The position numbers were made by a program, and so were the translations under genes. The notes beneath the pieces were generated by a model. The model was not told the origin of the DNA, did not search any database, and saw only the letters and a list, made by a program, of their open reading frames with translations. A DNA stretch of 6,751 bases from JAOZHU01 sp964506435 (lineage in GTDB: Archaea; Thermoproteota; Bathyarchaeia; Bathyarchaeales; Bathycorpusculaceae), in the NCBI GenBank assembly GCA_964506435.1, contig CAZDLK010000070.1:1-6751 (forward strand), read 5' to 3'. Of this stretch, positions 1 through 4,781 are shown in pieces. Each line of letters starts with the position of its first letter. The stretch's first letter is position 1.

Positions 1-293
1 TTGTCTCCGCAGTAGTAGATGAGTGACATGTATTCTAAGCCTTTGACGGTGGGTGGTACTATGCCTTTTTCTTCTTTTGGTTGGGCGTTTTTTGCGCCGA
101 GGATTATGTGGGTGGATGGGCTTGTGAAGTCTAGGTCGAATAAGCCGACTTTCATGCCTTTTCGCGTTAGTGTCAGCGCTAGTGTGGTGGCTACTATGCT
201 TTTGCCTACTCCGCCTTTGCCTGATGAGACGGCGATTATTCGGTTTATTTGTTTTAGGCGTTCGTTGATTATGCTTGTTCTGGGGTCTGTCAT
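1..293 (-). CDS. Mrp/MinD-type P-loop ATPase, probably archaeal HypB-type nickel maturation partner (3' end outside window)
   Basis: I translated 97 N-terminal residues by hand; the frame stays open to the left edge. A deviant Walker A motif SGKGGVGKS lies at residues 24-32, with the signature first lysine (Lys26). It is followed by a hydrophobic strand and FDLDFTSPS at residues 52-60, which corresponds to the DxDxxxPS segment of the Mrp/NBP35/MinD ATPases. The ATG overlaps the hypA stop as ATGA, so translation is likely coupled. In Thermococcus a Mrp/MinD-type ATPase (mmHypB or HypB_AT) takes the place of the bacterial SIMIBI GTPase HypB and enhances nickel binding by HypA. The pairing here makes that role the best inference. 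The alternative is an Mrp/NBP35-like Fe-S carrier, whose C-terminal CxxC would lie outside the window. The P-loop ATPase family is near certain; the HypB role is moderately likely. Confidence 0.85.
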   Translation of the reverse strand, partial: MTDPRTSIINERLKQINRIIAVSSGKGGVGKSIVATTLALTLTRKGMKVGLFDLDFTSPSTHIILGAKNAQPKEEKGIVPPTVKGLEYMSLIYYCGD

Positions 294-694
294 GGCGGGT
301 GTGTTCCTTTTATGTTTTGAAGCCATATTCCGCGTCCTTGGGTGATTTCGAAGTCGGGGCTGCCGCATTTGGGGCACTTGAGGTAAGTGTGTGCTACTTC
401 AGGGATGAAGTGTATGGCTTCTGTTGTGGCTTTGTCCAGTTTGTTCTTTGTGAATTGCCATGTGTTGCCGCAGTTTCTGCATTTGAGGGTTGTTTTTGCG
501 TGTGTTATGCGGAATTTAGTGTTTTTGAAGTTGGCTGGTTTGAGCTGTTGGAAGGCGAATTTGAGTATGTCTAGTTCTACTTGTTGGAGTTCGCCGATTT
601 TGATGGTGACTTCTGTGATTTGGTTTAGTTTTTCTTTTTCGGCTATTTGTTTTGCTGCTGTGATTGCTGCTTCAGCTAGAGCCCATTCGTGCAT
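290..694 (-). CDS. hypA: HypA, nickel metallochaperone for [NiFe]-hydrogenase maturation
   Basis: A cytosolic 134-residue protein that delivers nickel to the hydrogenase large subunit. The start at 694 is chosen because it gives Met-His-Glu, whose His2 is the conserved HypA nickel ligand and which cannot function if buried behind an N-terminal extension. The frame remains open upstream to 808, but those 38 residues resemble nothing in the family. The zinc-binding pairs are CRNC (Cys72/Cys75) and CPKC (Cys107/Cys110). They are separated by a long insert, as I recall for thermococcal HypA and unlike the shorter bacterial zinc domain. The C-terminus (FEITQGRGIWL) is typical of the family. The stop overlaps the ATG of the downstream Mrp/MinD-type ATPase by four bases, consistent with a HypA-HypB unit. 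No clear Shine-Dalgarno site precedes the start; a TATA-like box centred about 27 bases upstream suggests a leaderless mRNA. Confidence 0.93.
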   Translation of the reverse strand: MHEWALAEAAITAAKQIAEKEKLNQITEVTIKIGELQQVELDILKFAFQQLKPANFKNTKFRITHAKTTLKCRNCGNTWQFTKNKLDKATTEAIHFIPEVAHTYLKCPKCGSPDFEITQGRGIWLQNIKGTHPP

Positions 695-716
695 GGAAAA
701 GCCTAGGGCGCAGCGG

Positions 717-726
717 AAATTAAACG
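717..726 (-). promoter_or_regulatory. Candidate proximal TATA-like box for hypA
   Basis: On the minus strand, TTTAATTT (724 to 717) is centred about 27 bases before the hypA ATG at 694. That is the distance expected between an archaeal TATA box and its transcription start. With no Shine-Dalgarno site in front of the ATG, this would give a leaderless transcript. The match to the TATA consensus is only moderate. Confidence 0.35.
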
Positions 727-802
727 TATTGCAGTGTTGCGTGGTTGTGAACTGTAAATTGAGACTTTCTAGTTGTTTGTGGTATCTTCTGGTAGCGTGG
801 AA

Positions 803-830
803 GTGCACTGTGCTCTAGTGCTCGGTGCAG
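803..830. repeat. Four short GTGC repeats, possible operator
   Basis: Plus-strand units GTGCAC (803), GTGCTC (810), GTGCTC (818) and GTGCAG (825) begin 7, 8 and 7 bases apart. They lie in the divergent hypA/nadM control region, at about the place where transcription from the distal minus-strand TATA box (841-851) would start. A regulator site is possible. The units are short and chance cannot be excluded. Confidence 0.3.
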
Positions 831-840
831 TCTATACCCC

Positions 841-851
841 CTTATTTAAAG
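841..851 (-). promoter_or_regulatory. Candidate distal TATA box for the hypA transcript
   Basis: On the minus strand, CTTTAAATAAG preceded by an A/T-rich stretch (ATAATTA) resembles an archaeal BRE/TATA element. The predicted start near 820 would leave a leader of about 125 bases before hypA, so it competes with the nearer candidate at 717-726. TTTAAA is palindromic and could also serve the plus strand. Confidence 0.4.
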
Positions 852-862
852 TAATTATATAT
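848..862 (+). promoter_or_regulatory. Candidate BRE/TATA promoter for nadM
   Basis: AAAGTA followed by ATTATATAT (854-862) fits the archaeal pattern of a purine-rich BRE next to a TATA box. The expected transcription start is near 884, about 60 bases before the nadM ATG. Nothing resembling a strong Shine-Dalgarno site is seen just before that ATG. Confidence 0.4.
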
Positions 863-944
863 GGGTTGGAAGTTGTGGGTGGTTTTTGGGATAGTAAATG
901 ATAAATGTGAGTTGTGGTCAACGTGAAATGCAGGGCGCAGCGTT

Positions 945-1469
945 ATGGTTAACCGCGGCTTGTATGTTGGAAGGTTTCAGCCTTTTCACATGGGGCATCT
1001 TAACGCCATCAAAAAAATTTTAGATGAAATTGAGGAACTCGTCATCGTAATCGGCAGTGCACAGTACAGCCACAACATCAGCAACCCGTTCACGGCTGGC
1101 GAACGACTAACCATGATCCGCCGAGCACTGCAAGAAGCAGGCGTGGATTATTCGCGAGTGTGGATTGTTCCCGTGCCCGACGTGCATTTGCATATGTTGT
1201 GGGTTGCTGCTTTGGAAGGTTACACGCCACGGTTCAATGTCGTTTACTCGAATGAGCCGTTGACGCGGAGGCTTTTCACGGAGGCAGGCTACAAAGTCAA
1301 GAGCATACGGTTTTATGAGAGAAAAATTTACGCTTCAACGCTTATACGGGAGAAGATGCTGAAGGGCGAAAACTGGAAGGCGCTTGTCCCCAAAAGCGTA
1401 GCTGACTTCATAACGGAAATTGACGGAGTTAACAGACTTCAGGATTTGAATCGAACCGACAAAGTCTAA
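945..1469 (+). CDS. nadM: Nicotinamide-nucleotide adenylyltransferase, archaeal NadM type
   Basis: Transfers the adenylyl group of ATP to nicotinamide mononucleotide to form NAD+, the last common step of NAD synthesis and salvage, in the cytosol. The 174-residue length is close to archaeal NMNATs (about 170). The nucleotidyltransferase signature GRFQPFHMGH is at residues 9-18, with the HxGH motif at 15-18. The second ATP-binding motif, YASTLIR at 129-135, corresponds to the ISSTxxR motif. VIVIGSAQYSHN at 33-44 and NPFTAGER at 47-54 are also typical of the archaeal family. The ATG at 945 is the only sensible start because an in-frame stop lies at 924-926. The gene diverges from hypA and converges on truD with nine bases between stop codons, so it is probably transcribed alone. 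Confidence 0.95.
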   Translation: MVNRGLYVGRFQPFHMGHLNAIKKILDEIEELVIVIGSAQYSHNISNPFTAGERLTMIRRALQEAGVDYSRVWIVPVPDVHLHMLWVAALEGYTPRFNVVYSNEPLTRRLFTEAGYKVKSIRFYERKIYASTLIREKMLKGENWKALVPKSVADFITEIDGVNRLQDLNRTDKV

Positions 1470-1478
1470 GTGAGTTTG

Positions 1479-2855
1479 CTAGAAGCCCGCTTTCACTGGA
1501 TTCGAGGGCTTCATTATTTCCCTGAGAAGCACGGTTGCGTATGAACCACGCAAGAGCATAAACTCCAAAGTAACTTGACTCGTCTCCAAATCATCTGCAA
1601 CACGCGAAACACTGTGCACTCTAAAGTTCTTAATGGGCGAAACTACCGCGCGCAACCCGCCCCGTCCACTCAGTTCAGGCAAAGCAGCAATTTGGAAATC
1701 CTCTGCCGCAACGTCTTCTGCCTCGAGAATCCGCGCTTCTATCTGCCCCATAACGCCTTGAGAAAGGCGCTGCTTAACGCCGACAAGAGGCAAAGCAACC
1801 CGCATTTTTCCATGCAGTACAGCCTCATTGGTTTCTGCAAGAGCCGCAGCGTCAACTGTTTTTGCAGCCCTAACCATAGGCAACCCTGAACGCTCCAAGC
1901 TAACAACGTAATCGCCAACTTCAGCCCTGTTCAACGCGAAACCGCTTTTGAGCCTTTCACTTAGGAAACGGTTAAACAGAAACGACTGATAAGCCTGAAC
2001 AAAAAGCACTTGAAGCTTAACGGGTAACCGTTTGAAAGCTCCAACAAAATCACAGGGATTCTCAACCAAATAGCCAAGCATCAACCGTTCGTAACGAAGC
2101 TGCTTTGGAAAGTTTTGCAGTGCACGTTTGAAATCGCTGGTCCGCTGGAGTTCTCTGCGCGCTTGCCTCGACGACGGATGCTCGTAAGCGCTGGCTGCTG
2201 CCAGAAAAAGCATAACTGCCTCCTCAAAATCGCCTTTAACGATGGCTTTGCCCACCCGATGCGTTATCGGACGCGCGGTTCCGAAGCGTTGATGCCCAAA
2301 AAAGTTCGGAATTCCTCCGACAGCTTCAAGCTGCTGGATTGCTGCGGCTATCCGCTTAGTAATTGTTGATGTTGTAAGTTTAATCGCTTTGATGGTTATA
2401 CAAAAATTGTTGCCCAACAAGTAATACGGCGACAACGCATCACGGAAGTAGCCTAAAGGGCGAATCTCAACATCCTTAACCTTAACCCTGCCCACATCTT
2501 CAACAGTGCCCTGCTTAATCGTGATGTACTGTGCAGTGACAGCCTTAGCATCCTTTATACCTGCAATACTAATCCGCTCAGCGCTTATGCCGAGCTGCCG
2601 CGCAATGTTCTTAATGGCTATAAACGTGTCCCAGTCCCGCTTAACCAAAACACACAACAAAAACCCTTGCCTATCAACCGAAGCATGCAACGCCGAGGTT
2701 TCCGCAGCTTTTTCAATGCTTGCTCGGGAACCGTCAACAAGCGCTTCCTCAACAGCAAAATCCTCAACAGCACTACGGATAACACCGCCCGTGCCAAACG
2801 TGCCCGTAACGTAAACCTCAATGCCTAATGCCTTATCAATTTCGGAAACCGACAA
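1479..2855 (-). CDS. truD: tRNA pseudouridine synthase TruD (Pus7 family)
   Basis: Isomerises uridine to pseudouridine in tRNA. U13 is the classical TruD target; archaeal and eukaryotic Pus7-like members can also modify U35 of some tRNAs. The protein is 458 residues. The catalytic motif GIKDAKAVTAQ is at residues 99-109, with the presumed nucleophile Asp102. The family motif NFFGHQRFG is at 184-192, and a TRUD insertion domain fills much of the middle. The N-terminal IRSAVEDFAVEE (26-37) matches the usual PEDFxVEE region. The start is TTG at 2855: the codon two places upstream is a stop (TGA) and I see no in-frame ATG or GTG near the N-terminus, so TTG is effectively forced. It follows the pth2 stop by 20 bp. 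The Shine-Dalgarno match is weak (AAGGCG), so expression may depend on coupling to pth2. Confidence 0.95.
   Translation of the reverse strand: MSVSEIDKALGIEVYVTGTFGTGGVIRSAVEDFAVEEALVDGSRASIEKAAETSALHASVDRQGFLLCVLVKRDWDTFIAIKNIARQLGISAERISIAGIKDAKAVTAQYITIKQGTVEDVGRVKVKDVEIRPLGYFRDALSPYYLLGNNFCITIKAIKLTTSTITKRIAAAIQQLEAVGGIPNFFGHQRFGTARPITHRVGKAIVKGDFEEAVMLFLAAASAYEHPSSRQARRELQRTSDFKRALQNFPKQLRYERLMLGYLVENPCDFVGAFKRLPVKLQVLFVQAYQSFLFNRFLSERLKSGFALNRAEVGDYVVSLERSGLPMVRAAKTVDAAALAETNEAVLHGKMRVALPLVGVKQRLSQGVMGQIEARILEAEDVAAEDFQIAALPELSGRGGLRAVVSPIKNFRVHSVSRVADDLETSQVTLEFMLLRGSYATVLLREIMKPSNPVKAGF
1482..1512. terminator. Hairpin at the nadM/truD convergence, possible bidirectional terminator
   Basis: GAAGCCC (1482-1488) and GGGCTTC (1506-1512) form a perfect 7-bp stem around a 17-base loop. 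The hairpin begins 13 bases after the nadM stop and lies inside the last codons of truD. A modest AT-rich stretch follows it on the plus strand, but there is no long T run such as archaeal terminators prefer. The role is therefore only suggested by position. Confidence 0.28.
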
Positions 2856-2875
2856 AGCTCAACGCGCCTTTTCTG

Positions 2876-3238
2876 CTAAAGCAACTTAAGTTTGCCAGTT
2901 AACCTGTCAACTTTCTCCTCAGGGGCAGGACCAATTCCCAAGCAAGTCACCGTGCCCTCAGGAATCTGCGTTAAACCACGATCAACAATCAACGCGTTAG
3001 GCAAACCCAAATCCTTAGCCGCCTCCTCAAGCTCCAAAAGCTCCTCTTCACTTGCCACCTTAACAGCTACCTTGCGCTGTCCCTCGAAAAGCCAAGCTTC
3101 CCACCACGCCTTATGATGCACGTAGGCATCCTGAGCCGCAGAAACCGCCGCGTGCCCCGCCTGCGCCGCTATCTTACCCTTACCCATCTTCAAATCAGAA
3201 CGAAACACGATAACCTGCTTGTACTCAAATTCACCCAT
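2876..3238 (-). CDS. pth2: Peptidyl-tRNA hydrolase, Pth2 family
   Basis: Cleaves the ester bond of peptidyl-tRNA released prematurely from ribosomes, which recycles tRNA in the cytosol. The 120-residue length is typical for archaeal Pth2. The N-terminal signature DLKMGKGKIAAQAGHAAV is at residues 15-32 and holds the conserved lysines and the AAQxGHA segment. The C-terminal IVDRGLTQIPEGT and CLGIGPAPEEKVD blocks (from about residue 84) are also diagnostic. The ATG at 3238 is supported by GCGAGG about eight bases upstream. The frame above it reaches the stop of the preceding gene without another start codon. It lies 42 bp after the GGR-family gene and 20 bp before truD. From memory, pth2 and truD are neighbours in other archaea too, which fits shared tRNA-directed work. 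Confidence 0.96.
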   Translation of the reverse strand: MGEFEYKQVIVFRSDLKMGKGKIAAQAGHAAVSAAQDAYVHHKAWWEAWLFEGQRKVAVKVASEEELLELEEAAKDLGLPNALIVDRGLTQIPEGTVTCLGIGPAPEEKVDRLTGKLKLL

Positions 3239-3277
3239 AGCCTTGCCCTCGCCACCGCTTACACTTGGTCCTCCAAC

Positions 3278-3285
3278 ATTTTAAG
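3278..3285 (-). promoter_or_regulatory. Possible internal TATA-like box for pth2-truD
   Basis: Minus-strand CTTAAAAT with GCAAATG in front overlaps the stop codon of the GGR-family gene. A start about 26 bases downstream (near 3255) would give a 17-base leader that retains the pth2 ribosome binding site. This could let pth2-truD be expressed separately from cdc48. The match is short, so this is tentative. Confidence 0.25.
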
Positions 3286-4504
3286 CATTTGCAGCCAGAT
3301 ACAGCTTAAGGAAGTAAGCTAACGCCGCCCACATAGCAGGCTTATCCAGCACAGCAAGCAAAGTGCGCCCCTGAAAATCAATCTCCTCAACATCCCCCAA
3401 CGCTTTATCAACGCCCATTCGCGAGCAGAACCGCAAAGCCGCATCCAACTGCTCGTCCGAAAGCGCATCAAGAAACTTACGCATCCTAAGCATCACTTTA
3501 ACATCGAACCCAACCGCTTCTTTGCAGCGCTTCTGATACAGCTCCAAACAACCCGAAGACACATCACCACGCCTTACTGCTTCGCCGGCAACCTCAGCCG
3601 CAATCCCAGCACAAGTCAACCCGAAAACCACGCCGCCACCAGTAGTAGGCTTCACTTGAGACGCCGCATCACCAACAGCCAAAAAACCATCAGCATAAGC
3701 CCGCGCAATCGGCCCGCCAAGCGAAATCGAATGAAACGCTAAACGCTTAATTGTTGCCTTGCCAAGCTGCTTCGAAGCCACAGGATGCTTGTGCATGAGC
3801 CGCTGCAGAAACACTCTCGGGTTCCCAGCCCTCACGGCAAGCCCAGCCTTCGCAGTGCCATCCAATCTCGGAATAAGCCACCCGTAAAAACCAGGCGTAT
3901 AACTGTTTCCGAAGAAAACCTCAACCGCGTCAGACTCCACATCCCGAACGTTTTCCACCTCCGCCTCCACCGCGTAAACCAGCCCGCTGCGCTTGAACGC
4001 TGATAAACCTGCTTGCCGTAATAGGCGAGACGAGATGCCTTCAGCGTCAACAACAACCTTAGCCAAAACATCCTCACACTTACCCTTCTGCTCCACGCGC
4101 ACACCCTTCACAAAACCCTCTTCAACCAGCAACGAACGCACACGCGAACCTAAACAGTAACGCGCACCAGCAGCCTCAGCAGCGTCAGCCAAATACCTGT
4201 CAAACAACACGCGGTCAACAGCGCAAGTTACTGGCTGCGCAAGACGAACCGACAACTCAGCGCCCAACGGCGAATAAAAGTTCGCTCGAGCAAACGTGTT
4301 TTCAACAATCCGCCCCTCAAGCGGATACAACCCTAAACCACGCAAGCTGCGAATACTCAAGTGCCCCGCACAATGCGACGGCACACCAATTTCATCGTGC
4401 TCTTCAAAAACCGCAACGTCAACGCCGCGTCTGGCAAGATTCAAAGCCGCAAAAGAACCAGCGGGTCCACCGCCCACAACCACGGCGTCCAACAAGCGCT
4501 TCAT
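3281..4504 (-). CDS. Geranylgeranyl reductase family FAD-dependent oxidoreductase
   Basis: Likely reduces double bonds of geranylgeranyl chains, either in archaeal membrane lipid precursors or in another isoprenoid, at the membrane surface. The 407-residue length fits the family. The FAD-binding VVGGGPAGS is at residues 9-17, ending the first Rossmann strand, with an acidic residue (Glu34) at the end of strand two. PSHCAG at 42-47 is the family PxxCxG motif with its conserved cysteine (Cys45). YGWLIP at 207-212 corresponds to the YxWxFP substrate-channel motif. VGDAASQVKPTTGGGV at 277-292 is the second FAD motif. It starts 32 bp after the small winged-helix gene without an evident Shine-Dalgarno site. 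Archaea often carry several paralogues, so whether this is the main lipid reductase or one acting on another isoprenoid (for example a quinone chain) cannot be told from sequence alone. Confidence 0.88.
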   Translation of the reverse strand: MKRLLDAVVVGGGPAGSFAALNLARRGVDVAVFEEHDEIGVPSHCAGHLSIRSLRGLGLYPLEGRIVENTFARANFYSPLGAELSVRLAQPVTCAVDRVLFDRYLADAAEAAGARYCLGSRVRSLLVEEGFVKGVRVEQKGKCEDVLAKVVVDAEGISSRLLRQAGLSAFKRSGLVYAVEAEVENVRDVESDAVEVFFGNSYTPGFYGWLIPRLDGTAKAGLAVRAGNPRVFLQRLMHKHPVASKQLGKATIKRLAFHSISLGGPIARAYADGFLAVGDAASQVKPTTGGGVVFGLTCAGIAAEVAGEAVRRGDVSSGCLELYQKRCKEAVGFDVKVMLRMRKFLDALSDEQLDAALRFCSRMGVDKALGDVEEIDFQGRTLLAVLDKPAMWAALAYFLKLYLAANA

Positions 4505-4525
4505 CAGGCTACACGCTGAATTCCA

Positions 4526-4542
4526 CAGTAAACCGCTTACTG
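4526..4542. repeat. Small inverted repeat between the winged-helix and reductase genes
   Basis: CAGTAA (4526-4531) and TTACTG (4537-4542) form a perfect 6-bp stem with a 5-base loop. On the minus strand the stem includes the stop codon of the small protein (4539 to 4537) and ends about 20 bases before the reductase ATG. It could affect coupling or mRNA processing; it could also be chance. Confidence 0.3.
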
Positions 4543-4767
4543 AATAAGCTCTATTCGGCGCTTTCCACGAGCCATCGAAGAAGACCGAATTTTGCCCGCA
4601 ACCTCCAACCGCATCAGCAAATCATTGAAATCCTTATAACCCAAATCCTCAAACTCATCATGCACCGCATCAAACAAGTCATCATCCGTCATGTCGCCTT
4701 TCTTACCCAGAATCTCCAGCAAAACAAAATGAGCAGGACGCGTCTTCCAAGTCTTAACCGCAGGCAT
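4537..4767 (-). CDS. Small winged-helix-like protein of unknown function
   Basis: A 76-residue charged, soluble protein that I cannot assign to a named family. The likely fold is three helices (about residues 10-20, 23-37 and 40-55) followed by a two-strand wing with a basic tip (MARGKRRIELI, about 65-75), which is a compact winged-helix arrangement. This suggests DNA or RNA binding, or a protein-interaction module. There are no cysteines, no membrane segment and no signal peptide. I start it at the ATG at 4767 rather than the adjacent in-frame TTG (4770). The strong ribosome binding site GGTGAT lies exactly five bases before the ATG and begins right after the cdc48 stop. The 14-bp gap to cdc48 implies co-expression. 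It could be a transcription factor, an adaptor for Cdc48 or an unrelated passenger. Confidence 0.8.
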   Translation of the reverse strand: MPAVKTWKTRPAHFVLLEILGKKGDMTDDDLFDAVHDEFEDLGYKDFNDLLMRLEVAGKIRSSSMARGKRRIELIQ

Positions 4768-4772
4768 CAAGC

Positions 4773-4781
4773 ATCACCCCC
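4773..4781 (-). promoter_or_regulatory. Strong Shine-Dalgarno site for the small winged-helix gene
   Basis: Minus-strand GGGGGTGAT differs at one base from GGAGGTGAT, the full complement of the archaeal 16S rRNA tail. It ends five bases before the ATG at 4767, which decides that start over the TTG at 4770. It lies directly downstream of the cdc48 stop codon, so this small gene may be translated efficiently within the operon. Confidence 0.75.

Noticed and set aside
695..808. N-terminal extension of hypA by 38 residues, giving 172 residues
   Set aside because: The conserved Met-His-Glu nickel-binding N-terminus starts at 694, and the extension has no family resemblance.
387..818. Long plus-strand open frame opposite hypA (143 codons), and similar frames opposite truD, the reductase and cdc48
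   Set aside because: These are shadows of real minus-strand genes with no motifs of their own; low stop density follows from the skewed composition.
911..922. GTTG/CAAC inverted repeat before nadM
   Set aside because: A 4-bp stem is expected by chance; not enough for an operator call.
861..926. 21-codon plus-strand ORF upstream of and in frame with nadM
   Set aside because: It has no ribosome binding site, its ATG overlaps the end of the likely TATA box, and the composition looks like chance. A leader peptide is not supported.
1441..1460. GGTTCGATTC on the minus strand resembling a tRNA T-loop
   Set aside because: The flanking bases do not pair into a T-stem, no acceptor or anticodon arm is found, and it lies in the conserved end of nadM.
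4768..4770. TTG start for the small winged-helix gene, one codon earlier
   Set aside because: The Shine-Dalgarno spacing of five bases favours the ATG at 4767.
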